From NCBI RefSeq assembly GCF_027924565.1, contig NZ_AP027041.1, forward strand, positions 1,116,001 through 1,180,000: DNA of 64,000 nucleotides, given 5' to 3'. Of the stretch, positions 17,969-25,935 are shown one piece after another (positions within the stretch are counted from its first letter, which is position 1; the number at the start of each line of letters is the position of its first letter). The notes under the pieces are model-generated. The model saw only the letters and a program-made list of their open reading frames with translations. It was not told the origin of the DNA and did no database searches. A program made the translations under genes and the position numbers. The DNA comes from Lysobacter auxotrophicus (GTDB taxonomy: Bacteria > Pseudomonadota > Gammaproteobacteria > Xanthomonadales > Xanthomonadaceae).

Positions 17969-19435
17969 ATGTGCGGCATTCTCGGTATCGTCGGCCACAA
18001 CGACGTCGCGGCGCAGCTCTACGACGGCCTGACGGTGCTGCAGCATCGCGGCCAGGACGCGGCCGGCATCGCCACCGCCAACGGCAGCAAGTTGCGCGTG
18101 CACAAGGGCAACGGGCTGGTCAGCGACGTGTTCGACGAGAACTCGATGTCGCTGCTGGAAGGCCGCGTCGGCATCGCGCATTGCCGCTATCCCACCGCCG
18201 GCAGCGAAGGCTCCGACGAAGCGCAGCCGTTCTACGTGAATTCGCCCTTCGGCATCGCGCTGGCGCACAACGGTAACCTGATCAACACCGATGCGCTGCG
18301 CAACGAGGTGTTCGAACAGGATCGCCGCAACGTCAACACCGAATCCGATTCGGAAGTGCTGCTCAACGTCTTCGCGCACGAGCTCGACACGCAGAAGGCG
18401 CTGAACCCGGAAGCCGCGTTCCGCGCGATCGAAGGCGTGCATCGCCGCTGCGTCGGCGGGTTCGCGGTGGTGGCGACGGTGCTGGGCCTGGGTCTGGTGG
18501 CGTTCCGCGATCCCAATGGCATCCGCCCGTTGGTGCTGGGCAAGCGCAACAGCGGCGGCCAGGACGAATACGCCGTCGCGTCCGAATCGGTCGCGCTCGA
18601 CCTGCTCGGCTTCGAGCGCGTACGCGACGTGCGCCCGGGCGAGGGCATCGTCGTCACGCCGCGCGGCGAGCTGTTCACGCGCCAGTGCGCCGAGCCGCGC
18701 GAGCACACGCCGTGCATCTTCGAATACGTGTATTTCGCGCGCCCGGACTCGATGATGGACGAGGTCTCGGTGCACAAGGCGCGCATGCGCATGGGCCAGA
18801 AGCTGGGCGAGAAGATCCTGCGCCTGCGGCCGGACCACGACATCGACACGGTCATTCCGATTCCCGACACCTCGCGCGACGCCGCGCTGGAAATCGCCAA
18901 CGTCATCGGCGTGAAGTACCGCGAAGGCTTCATCAAGAACCGTTACGTCGGCCGCACCTTCATCATGCCGGGGCAGGGCGAACGCGCGAAGTCGGTGCGC
19001 CGCAAGCTCAATCCGATCCCGCTGGAATTCCGCAATCGCGTGGTGCTGCTGGTGGACGACTCCATCGTGCGTGGCACGACGTCGAAGCAGATCGTGCAGA
19101 TGGCGCGCGATGCCGGCGCGCGCAAGGTGTACCTCGCGTCCGCTGCGCCGGCGGTGCGCTACCCGAACGTGTACGGCATCGACATGCCGTCGGCCGAGGA
19201 ACTCGTCGCGCACGGCCGCACGGACGAGGAAGTCGAGAAGCTGCTCGGCGTCGACTGGCTGATCTACCAGGATCTGTCCGACCTGGAAGAAGCCGTGTCG
19301 GGCCCGAAGCAGCGCATCAACCATTTCGATTCGTCGTGCTTCAACGGCGAATACGTCACCGGGATCGAGCCGGGCTATTTCGAGCGCATCCAGCAGTTGC
19401 GTTCGGACGAAGCGAAGAAGACGCGGAGGGCGTGA
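17969..19435 (+). CDS. purF: Amidophosphoribosyltransferase
   Basis: This 488-residue enzyme catalyses the first committed step of purine synthesis, forming phosphoribosylamine from PRPP and glutamine. After loss of Met, Cys2 ([10 protein letters not shown]) is the glutaminase nucleophile. The N-terminal Ntn-hydrolase domain shows [11 protein letters not shown] and AHNGNL. The phosphoribosyltransferase domain has the PRPP loop [21 protein letters not shown] upstream of ATG 17969 serves as binding site. Confidence 0.97.
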   Translation: MCGILGIVGHNDVAAQLYDGLTVLQHRGQDAAGIATANGSKLRVHKGNGLVSDVFDENSMSLLEGRVGIAHCRYPTAGSEGSDEAQPFYVNSPFGIALAHNGNLINTDALRNEVFEQDRRNVNTESDSEVLLNVFAHELDTQKALNPEAAFRAIEGVHRRCVGGFAVVATVLGLGLVAFRDPNGIRPLVLGKRNSGGQDEYAVASESVALDLLGFERVRDVRPGEGIVVTPRGELFTRQCAEPREHTPCIFEYVYFARPDSMMDEVSVHKARMRMGQKLGEKILRLRPDHDIDTVIPIPDTSRDAALEIANVIGVKYREGFIKNRYVGRTFIMPGQGERAKSVRRKLNPIPLEFRNRVVLLVDDSIVRGTTSKQIVQMARDAGARKVYLASAAPAVRYPNVYGIDMPSAEELVAHGRTDEEVEKLLGVDWLIYQDLSDLEEAVSGPKQRINHFDSSCFNGEYVTGIEPGYFERIQQLRSDEAKKTRRA

Positions 19436-19436
19436 C

Positions 19437-19793
19437 GTGCGCGAACTGCAGCGGGCGATGATTCCCGACGACGAGAACGGCGAGGTCCTGCGTCGCATGC
19501 TCGACGACGGCGACGACCTGTCGCTGGAGCGTCCGATCGAGTTCTTCCACGTCTTCGACGACGAGTCGCAGGCGGAGGCCTTCGCGGCCGCCGCGGCGGA
19601 GAAGCCGTTCGTGTCGGTGGACGAACCCGAGGTCGACGAGGAAGACGTGTGGCAGGTGTGCGTGGTGCGCATCATGGCGCCGTCGCACGCGGCCATCACC
19701 GCGCTGGAGCGCGAACTGGCCGACCTGGCCGGAACCTTCGGCGGATTCGCCGACGGCTGGGGTTGTTCGCCGGCCGACCCTGCCGCGCACTGA
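19437..19793 (+). CDS. RraB-like ribonuclease E inhibitor family protein
   Basis: This is a short (118-residue), acidic protein with a basic start. IEFFHVFDDESQAEAFA, WQVCVVRIM and the C-terminal GGFADGWGC match the RraB (regulator of ribonuclease E activity B) fold family; E. coli RraB is 138 residues. The GTG start at 19437 lies two bases after the purF stop and has GGAGGG six bases upstream; ATG 19458 is an alternative. It is likely co-transcribed with purF. Confidence 0.75.
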   Translation: MRELQRAMIPDDENGEVLRRMLDDGDDLSLERPIEFFHVFDDESQAEAFAAAAAEKPFVSVDEPEVDEEDVWQVCVVRIMAPSHAAITALERELADLAGTFGGFADGWGCSPADPAAH

Positions 19794-19797
19794 CGCC

Positions 19798-20601
19798 ATG
19801 ACCTCGCTGTTCGACGCCGCGCGCGCGTGCCTGGACGCGGCGACGCCGGAGGCGAAGATCGCCGCGACGTTTGCCGCTGCCGAGGCGTTCTCGCGCGGCG
19901 AACTCACGATTCCCGACGACGCGCCGGAACCGGAGGCGATCCGCATGCCGGGGCGCCCCGAGCGTCCGCTGCTCGTGCACCCGCGCGACCTGCCGCGACG
20001 TGGCTTCGGCAGCAACGAAGGGCGCGCGGCCTTCATCCACGCGATCGCGCACATCGAGTTCAACGCGATCGACTTGGCGTGGGACGCGGCGTACCGCTTT
20101 CGCGGGATGCCGCACGATTTCTACGCGGACTGGGTCGGCGTCGCGAACGACGAGGCGCGGCACTTCAACCTGCTGCGCGCGCGCCTGCACGATCTGGGTC
20201 ACGACTACGGCGATTTCGACGCGCACAACGGCCTGTGGGAAATGGCCGAGAAAACCGCACACGACGGCCTCGCGCGCATGGCGCTGGTGCCGCGCGTGCT
20301 GGAAGCGCGCGGCCTGGACGTCACGCCCGGCATGATCGTGAAGCTGCGCGCGATGGGCGACGAAGCGACGGTGGCGATCCTGGAGGTGATCCTGCGCGAG
20401 GAAGTCGCGCACGTCGCCGCGGGTTCGCGCTGGTTCCGCTGGTATTGCGAACGCGCGGGCGTGGACCCGGCGCCGCGCTTCCGCGAACTGCTGGGCGAGT
20501 ACGCACGCGCGGTGCTGTACGGGCCGTTCAACCATGAAGCGCGCAGCGCGGCGGGGTTCGGGCCGGAGGAACTCGACGCGTTGGAGAAGCTGGCAGGTTA
20601 G
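19798..20601 (+). CDS. DUF455 ferritin-like domain protein
   Basis: This 267-residue cytosolic helical protein has carboxylate/histidine motifs of a ferritin-like di-metal site: FIHAIAHIEFNAIDLAWD, NDEARHFNLL and LREEVAHVAAG. The family (COG2833) is uncharacterised; some members lie near tRNA-modifying genes, so an oxidase or hydroxylase role is possible. It starts 5 bases after the RraB-like gene and probably ends the purF transcript. Confidence 0.85.
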   Translation: MTSLFDAARACLDAATPEAKIAATFAAAEAFSRGELTIPDDAPEPEAIRMPGRPERPLLVHPRDLPRRGFGSNEGRAAFIHAIAHIEFNAIDLAWDAAYRFRGMPHDFYADWVGVANDEARHFNLLRARLHDLGHDYGDFDAHNGLWEMAEKTAHDGLARMALVPRVLEARGLDVTPGMIVKLRAMGDEATVAILEVILREEVAHVAAGSRWFRWYCERAGVDPAPRFRELLGEYARAVLYGPFNHEARSAAGFGPEELDALEKLAG

Positions 20602-20635
20602 GTCGGCGCGTCAACGACACGTCGCATTGCCTGCC

Positions 20636-20833
20636 GTCATCCCGGCGAAGGCCGGGATCCAGGCCATCAGGCTTTCCATCCTGATCCGTCATTCCAGCGA
20701 ACGCTGGAACGCACTTGCTGTTGCGCCGCCCTCGTCATCCGCCAGGATCAACAGGGGTTCCAGCTTTCGCTGGAATGACGAGAGAGAGAGTCGGAGAACG
20801 TGTCGGCCTGGGCCCGGCCTTCGCCGGGATGAC
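20636..20833. repeat. Nested REP-like palindromic cluster (A-B-B'-A')
   Basis: Four palindromic units fill the gap. Family A unit (20636-20664), a related unit CGTCATTCCAGCGAACGC (20687-20709), its inverse TTCCAGC...GCTGGAATGACG (20757-20780) and an inverted family A unit (20806-20833). The order is mirror-symmetric about the centre. Confidence 0.85.
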
Positions 20834-20891
20834 GTCCTCGATGCGCCGATGTGATGTGATCCGACGCCAGAGCGGACAGCGGCCTCGCGCC

Positions 20892-21629
20892 CTACATCGA
20901 CAACCCGCACAACTCGAACCCCTTGCGCGTCACGCGCAGGACCGAGCCGTGGTCGTACCAGTCGCCGAGCACGATGCGCTCGCACGGGCGGCCGTCCACC
21001 ATGAGTTCGTGCACGGCCGGGCGATGCGTGTGGCCGTGGACGATGCGCTCGATCCCGAAGCGGCTGAAGGTGCTGTCCACGGTTTCCGGCGACACGTCGG
21101 TGATGCTTTCCATCGTGCCCTGCTGCTTCAACCCGCTCTGGTGCGCACGGCTGGCCGCGCGCGCCTGCTGCGCGAACGCGATGCGCGCCACCAGCGGCTG
21201 CGACAGGAACTGCGCCTGCCACGCCGGGTTGCGCGTCTGCGCGCGGAACTGCTGGTAGGCGACATCGTCCGTGCACAGCGTGTCGCCGTGCATGATCAAC
21301 GTCGGCTCGCCGTAGAGCATCACCACCGAGGGGTCGGCCAGGATCCGCATGCCGGCGCGGCGGGCGAAGTCGTCGCCGAGCAGGAAGTCGCGATTGCCGC
21401 GGATGAAGAACACCGGCACGCCCGAGGCCTGCAGGTCGTGAAGCTCGCGGGCGACGAAGGCGCCGGTGTCGGACGGATCGTCATCGCCGACCCACGCCTC
21501 GAACAGATCGCCGAGGATGTACAGCGCATCGGCGTGGCGCGCCTCGGTGCGGATGAAGTGCCCGAACAATTCGGTGATCCGGGGACGCTCGGCGTCGAGG
21601 TGGAGGTCGGAGATGAAAAGGGTCGCCAT
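20892..21629 (-). CDS. lpxH: UDP-2,3-diacylglucosamine diphosphatase
   Basis: This 245-residue metallophosphoesterase converts UDP-2,3-diacylglucosamine to lipid X in lipid A synthesis, at the inner face of the inner membrane. The metal-binding motifs run in order: [34 protein letters not shown] and VHGHTHRPA. Length is close to E. coli LpxH (240). It is divergent from gltX, with 89 bases between starts. Confidence 0.95.
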   Translation of the reverse strand: MATLFISDLHLDAERPRITELFGHFIRTEARHADALYILGDLFEAWVGDDDPSDTGAFVARELHDLQASGVPVFFIRGNRDFLLGDDFARRAGMRILADPSVVMLYGEPTLIMHGDTLCTDDVAYQQFRAQTRNPAWQAQFLSQPLVARIAFAQQARAASRAHQSGLKQQGTMESITDVSPETVDSTFSRFGIERIVHGHTHRPAVHELMVDGRPCERIVLGDWYDHGSVLRVTRKGFELCGLSM

Positions 21630-21718
21630 GGGGGGATTCTAGGGCCTTGGAGGCATATCCGGCCGCATCGCGCCCGGTCCGGTAAAATCGCCGGTTTCCG
21701 CCGTTCCGAGTCGTCCGC

Positions 21719-23125
21719 ATGAGCTGCCGCACCCGCTTCGCCCCCAGTCCCACCGGCTACCTGCACATCGGCGGCGCCCGCACGGCGCTGTACTGCTGGC
21801 TGGAGGCGCGCCGCCGCGGCGGCGAATTCGTCCTGCGCATCGAGGACACGGACCGCGAACGCAGCACGCAGGCGGCGATCGACGCCATCCTGGAGGCGAT
21901 GGAGTGGCTGGGCCTGTCCTACGACGAGGGCCCCATCTTCCAGACGCAGCGCCTGGAGCGTTACCGCACCGTCGCCGAGCAGATGGTCGCCGCCGGCACC
22001 GCGTACTACGCCTACGAGACGAAGGAGGAACTCGAGGCCATGCGCGAGAAGGCCATGGCTGCCGGCGACAAGCCGCGCTACAACGGCGCGTATCGCGACC
22101 GAAACGAAGGCTTCCGCGACGATCCCAACCGCGTCATCCGCTTCAAGAACCCCGTCGATGGCGTGGTGACGTGGGACGACAAGGTGAAGGGCACGATCGA
22201 GTTCGCCAACAGCGAGCTCGACGACCTGGTGATCTTCCGTTCCGACGGCTACCCGACCTACAACTTCGCCGTGGTGGTCGATGACCTGGACATGGGCATC
22301 ACCGACGTCGTGCGCGGCGACGACCACGTCAACAACACCCCGCGGCAGATCAACATCTACCGCGCGCTCGGCGCCACGGTGCCGCATTTCGCGCACCTGC
22401 CGATGATCCTCGACCCCGAAGGCGCCAAGCTCTCCAAGCGCACCGGCGCGGCCGACGTCATGCAGTACCGCGAGATGGGCTACCTGCCGCACGCGCTGCT
22501 CAACTACCTGGTGCGCCTGGGCTGGTCGCATGGCGACCAGGAGATCTTCTCCATCGCGCAGATGACCGAGCTGTTCGACCTGAAGGACGTGAACGCGAAG
22601 GCGTCGCGCCTGGATCCGGCGAAGCTCGGCTGGCTCAACCAGCAGTACCTGAAGAACGACGATCCGAACGACGTCGCGAAGCACCTGGAATGGCATCTGG
22701 ATGCGCAGGGCTACGACCGGGCGAAGGGCCCCGCGCCGGCCGACATCGTGATCGCGCTGCGCGATCGCGTGCAGACGCTGAAGGAAATGGGCGAACGCGC
22801 GGCGGTGTGGTTCGGCCCCCTCACGCAGTACGACGATGCCGCCGTCGCCAAGCACCTCACCGCCGCTGCGCGTGCGCCGCTGGCCGACGCGCGCGAGCGC
22901 CTGGCCGCGTTGCCGCAGTGGAGCGCCGATGCGGTCTCGCAGGCGCTGCACGCGACCGCCGAGGCGCTGGGCATCGGCATGGGCAAGGTGGCGCAGCCGC
23001 TGCGCGTGGCGATCACCGGCACGCAGGTGTCGCCGGACATCTCGCACACCGTGTACCTCGCGGGGCAGGCCGAGGCGCTGGCGCGCATCGATGCCGCCCT
23101 TGCAAAAGTGCCGGCCGGCGCCTAG
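21719..23125 (+). CDS. gltX: Glutamate--tRNA ligase
   Basis: This 468-residue class I aminoacyl-tRNA synthetase charges tRNA-Glu. The nucleotide-binding HIGH-type motif lies in [13 protein letters not shown] at the N-terminus. The KMSKS-type loop is KLSKRTGA. The all-helical C-terminal half is typical of the anticodon-binding part. A TAAAAT at 21683-21688 could be part of its promoter. Confidence 0.97.
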   Translation: MSCRTRFAPSPTGYLHIGGARTALYCWLEARRRGGEFVLRIEDTDRERSTQAAIDAILEAMEWLGLSYDEGPIFQTQRLERYRTVAEQMVAAGTAYYAYETKEELEAMREKAMAAGDKPRYNGAYRDRNEGFRDDPNRVIRFKNPVDGVVTWDDKVKGTIEFANSELDDLVIFRSDGYPTYNFAVVVDDLDMGITDVVRGDDHVNNTPRQINIYRALGATVPHFAHLPMILDPEGAKLSKRTGAADVMQYREMGYLPHALLNYLVRLGWSHGDQEIFSIAQMTELFDLKDVNAKASRLDPAKLGWLNQQYLKNDDPNDVAKHLEWHLDAQGYDRAKGPAPADIVIALRDRVQTLKEMGERAAVWFGPLTQYDDAAVAKHLTAAARAPLADARERLAALPQWSADAVSQALHATAEALGIGMGKVAQPLRVAITGTQVSPDISHTVYLAGQAEALARIDAALAKVPAGA

Positions 23126-23155
23126 ATCCTGAGTATTCGAAAGACCGCCCGCGCC

Positions 23156-23650
23156 ATGAGCCACGACCACGCCTGCACCGACCCGACGCACCACGTCCAC
23201 GACGGCGACGCCTTCGTGCACGAGGTCGAGCGCGCGTGCGAGGCCCGTGGCCTGCGCCTCACGCCGATCCGTGCGCATGCGCTGCGCCTGATCGCCGACG
23301 CGGGTCGCCCGATGAAGGCGTACGAGCTGCTCGACCAGATGAAGGCCACCCACGACGCCGCGGCGCCGCCGACGGTGTATCGCGCGCTGGATTTCCTGCT
23401 CGAACACGGCTTCATCCACAAGCTCGCGTCGATCAACGCGTTCGTCGGCTGCCATCACCCGGGTTCGGCGCAACACGCCGTGCCGTTCCTGATCTGCGAT
23501 CGCTGCCAGTCGGCGACCGAGCTGGAAGACGAACGCATCGTTGAAACGCTCGATCGTCGTGCGCGGGAACTCGGCTTCACTCCGCAGGCGCAGACGCTGG
23601 AAGTGCACGGCGTGTGCGCCGCCTGCGCGCGCGCCGGCGCCGAGAGCTGA
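23156..23650 (+). CDS. zur: Fur-family zinc uptake regulator
   Basis: The 164-residue repressor senses intracellular zinc. It opens with a His-rich segment (MSHDHACTDPTHHVHDGD), followed by the winged helix (LTPIRAHALRLIAD, TVYRALDFLLEHGFIHKL). The metal-binding dimerisation domain contains the CDRC and CAAC pairs of the structural zinc site. The Zur assignment, rather than Fur, rests on FIHKLASINAFVGCHHPG and on a Zur-type box in front of a zinc-receptor-like gene 5 kb away. It lies 30 bases after gltX. Confidence 0.88.
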   Translation: MSHDHACTDPTHHVHDGDAFVHEVERACEARGLRLTPIRAHALRLIADAGRPMKAYELLDQMKATHDAAAPPTVYRALDFLLEHGFIHKLASINAFVGCHHPGSAQHAVPFLICDRCQSATELEDERIVETLDRRARELGFTPQAQTLEVHGVCAACARAGAES

Positions 23651-23664
23651 TCAAGCGGTGTTTT

Positions 23665-23752
23665 TGTAGCCCGGGTAAGCGAAGCGCACCCGGGGAACGT
23701 TGCTGCGCGCAGACACGTCGACCCCGGGTGCGCTTCGCTTACCCGGGCTACA
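23665..23752. repeat. Family B palindromic repeats, near-perfect inverted pair
   Basis: TGTAGCCCGGGTAAGCGAAG (23665 on, to 23695) is mirrored by 23722-23752, ending TTACCCGGGCTACA, with 26 bases between. The pair could fold into a ~31-bp stem after zur transcription. It lies between the convergent zur and cupin genes. Confidence 0.85.
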
Positions 23753-23773
23753 AGAGCGTCACATTCCCGGTGC

Positions 23774-24145
23774 CTAGATCACCCGACGCTGCGCCGCCGT
23801 CGCCGCATCGCCCGTGTTCGGCGTTCCGGTCGGTTCGATCAGCATCAGGTGCGCTTCCTCGACGGCGACCGGACGATGCTCCACGCCGCGCGGCACGACG
23901 AACAACTCGCCCGGGCCGAGTTCGACGTGGCGGTCGCGCAGTTCGATGCGCACGCGACCATGCAGCACGAGGAACAGATCGTCGGTGTCCGCGTGCGAGT
24001 GCCACACGAACTCGCCCTTCACCTTCACCACCATGATGTCGTGCCCGTTGAAGGTCGCGACGGTGCGCGGCTGCCAGTGTTCGTCGAACGCGGCCAGCTT
24101 CGCCTTCAGGTCGATCGCACCTTCGTTTTCGCCATGCACGCTCAT
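23774..24145 (-). CDS. Cupin-domain protein
   Basis: This 123-residue single-domain cupin has metal-binding motifs WHSHADTDDLFLVLHGRV and PGELFVVPRGVEHRP. The His, Asp/Glu and His pattern suggests one bound divalent metal, but the substrate is unknown. Its ATG overlaps the stop of the upstream transporter gene by four bases (ATGA), so it is the last gene of a MarR-MFS-cupin operon. Confidence 0.85.
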   Translation of the reverse strand: MSVHGENEGAIDLKAKLAAFDEHWQPRTVATFNGHDIMVVKVKGEFVWHSHADTDDLFLVLHGRVRIELRDRHVELGPGELFVVPRGVEHRPVAVEEAHLMLIEPTGTPNTGDAATAAQRRVI

Positions 24146-25386
24146 GTGGCCTCCGGTTGCGGAACGGGTGCGCGCATCGCGATCGGCGACGCTTCGCGGA
24201 TCGGAAGGTTCGTGGCGGCGGCGATGAGCGCCAGCGCCATGTCGGCGTACCACATCCAGCTGTAATCGCCGAAACGCTCCAGCACCAGGCCGCCGACCCA
24301 CGCGCCGAAGAAGCCGCCAAGCTGGTGCGACAGCAAGGTCAAGCCGAACAGCGTGCCGAGGTAGCGCGGCCCGAACAGCTTGCCGACGAGTCCGGCCGTC
24401 GGCGGCACGGTGGCCAGCCACGTGAGGCCCAGCCCCGCGGAGAAGAGGAAGAACGTCAGCGGCGTCGGCGGCGAAACGAGGTAGATCGCGATCAGCGCCG
24501 CGCGACTGGCGTACATCGCGGCGAGCAGATACTTCATGCGCAAGCGCTGGCCGAGCCAGCCCGCGGCGAGGCTGCCGCCCACGTTGAACAGGCCGATCAG
24601 CGCGAGCGACACCGCCGACACGCTCGCGGGCAATCCGCACAGCGCGATTTCGCCCGGCAGGTGCGTGACGAGGAAGGCGATGTGCACGCCGCAGGTGAAG
24701 AAGCCCAGGTGCAGCATCCAGTAGCTGCGATCGCGCACCGCGACGCGCACTTGCTCGCGCAGGCCGATGCCGGGCGCGGCGGCGTTCGCGGTGCCGGTTC
24801 GCGGGGCCTCCGCCTTGCGACGCAGCGGCCACGCGAGCGGCAAGGTCGCCAGCGCGGAGGCGGCCAGGGTGAACATCGCGGCAGCCCAGCCGGCGGCGCT
24901 GATCACCGCCTGCACCAGCGGCGCGAACAGGAACTGGCCGAACGAACCGCCGGCGTTGATGACGCCCGCCGCCATCGAGCGCTTTTCGGCGGGCATGTGC
25001 TGCGCGGTCGCGCCGATCAGGATCGAGAAACTCCCCGCGCCCGCGCCGGCCGCGCTCAACACGCCGAGCGTGAGCAGCAGGCCCCATTCGGATGCGAGCG
25101 TGGGCGCAAGCGCCATGCCGGCCGCGAGCAGCACGCCGCCGAACACGAGCACGCGACCGGGCCCGCGCTGGTCGGCGATCGCGCCGAACACGGGCTGCAC
25201 CGCGCCCCACACGAACTGGCCGATCGCGAGCGCGAAGCTGATCTGCGCGACGGTCATGCCGGTGCTGCGGCCGATCGGCGCGACGAACAGCCCCATCGAC
25301 TGGCGCACGCCCATGGTGATCATCAGCATCGCCGTGGCGGCGAGGACCAGCGGCCAGTAGCGCGTGGCGTGCGGCGCGGCGTTCAT
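24142..25386 (-). CDS. Major facilitator superfamily transporter
   Basis: This 414-residue protein has 12 predicted membrane helices and resembles the monocarboxylate/oxalate-formate type of MFS carriers (GVRQSMGLFVAPIG, FAIADQRGPGRVL-type loop 2-3 sequence). The start overlaps the MarR stop (ATGA), and its stop overlaps the cupin start, so the three are translationally coupled. Export of a toxic compound sensed by the MarR protein is a reasonable inference; the substrate is unknown. Confidence 0.9.
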   Translation of the reverse strand: MNAAPHATRYWPLVLAATAMLMITMGVRQSMGLFVAPIGRSTGMTVAQISFALAIGQFVWGAVQPVFGAIADQRGPGRVLVFGGVLLAAGMALAPTLASEWGLLLTLGVLSAAGAGAGSFSILIGATAQHMPAEKRSMAAGVINAGGSFGQFLFAPLVQAVISAAGWAAAMFTLAASALATLPLAWPLRRKAEAPRTGTANAAAPGIGLREQVRVAVRDRSYWMLHLGFFTCGVHIAFLVTHLPGEIALCGLPASVSAVSLALIGLFNVGGSLAAGWLGQRLRMKYLLAAMYASRAALIAIYLVSPPTPLTFFLFSAGLGLTWLATVPPTAGLVGKLFGPRYLGTLFGLTLLSHQLGGFFGAWVGGLVLERFGDYSWMWYADMALALIAAATNLPIREASPIAMRAPVPQPEAT

Positions 25387-25820
25387 TCCCGTTCCATGCG
25401 CGCCATCGCGCGATCCAGGTGGTTGTGCAGCGCGTTCACGCCGGCGGTGCCCAGGCGCGCGTCGATCTCGTCCTGCGCCTTGCGCCAGAGCGGCTGCGCG
25501 CGATCGAGCACGCGCTTGCCCGCAGGCTTGATGCGCACGATCTTCGCGCGCGCGTCGTCGTCGCTGCTGGCGAGGTCGATCCAGCCGGCGGCGATCAGCG
25601 GCTTGAGGTCGCGACTGAGCGTGGTGCGGTCCATGCCGATCTCGCGCGCCAGCGCGCCCACCGTCTGTGGCGTGCGTGTGGCGCGACGGAGGATCGAATA
25701 CTGGTTGAGGTTGAGGCCGGCCGCTGCGAGTTCGCGGTCGTAGCGCTGCGTCACCAGGCGCGAGAGTTTGCGCAGTCGGAAGCACGTGCACAGGCTCGCG
25801 GGCAGGGGGGCGTCGGTCAT
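25383..25820 (-). CDS. MarR-family transcriptional regulator
   Basis: The 145-residue winged-helix protein has the recognition region VGALAREIGMDRTTLSRDLKPL and the wing (SSDDDARAKIVRIKPAG). The ATG at 25820 lacks a normal ribosome binding site. A perfect 12-bp palindrome lies 5-16 bases upstream, so autoregulation is likely. It is the first gene of the operon with the transporter and cupin. Confidence 0.9.
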   Translation of the reverse strand: MTDAPLPASLCTCFRLRKLSRLVTQRYDRELAAAGLNLNQYSILRRATRTPQTVGALAREIGMDRTTLSRDLKPLIAAGWIDLASSDDDARAKIVRIKPAGKRVLDRAQPLWRKAQDEIDARLGTAGVNALHNHLDRAMARMERE

Positions 25821-25824
25821 AAGC

Positions 25825-25836
25825 GTGTATATACAC
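25825..25836. promoter_or_regulatory. Palindromic operator candidate for the MarR protein
   Basis: GTGTATATACAC is a perfect 12-bp palindrome immediately upstream of the marR-like start codon. It is AT-rich in the centre and could also contain the -10 region. Confidence 0.55.
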
Positions 25837-25844
25837 CTATTTGC

Positions 25845-25878
25845 GGAAAAGAAAAGCGCCGCGTGCGAGGCGGCGCTG
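25845..25878 (-). terminator. Terminator of the TonB-dependent receptor gene
   Basis: On the minus strand AGCGCCGC, a 7-base loop and GCGGCGCT are followed by TTTCTTTT. It lies just past the receptor stop at 25936. Confidence 0.75.
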
Positions 25879-25935
25879 TTCAGGTGCCGGGCGACCCTTC
25901 CCGACGGCGGGAAGGGGAGCCCAAGGCCGGCGCGA

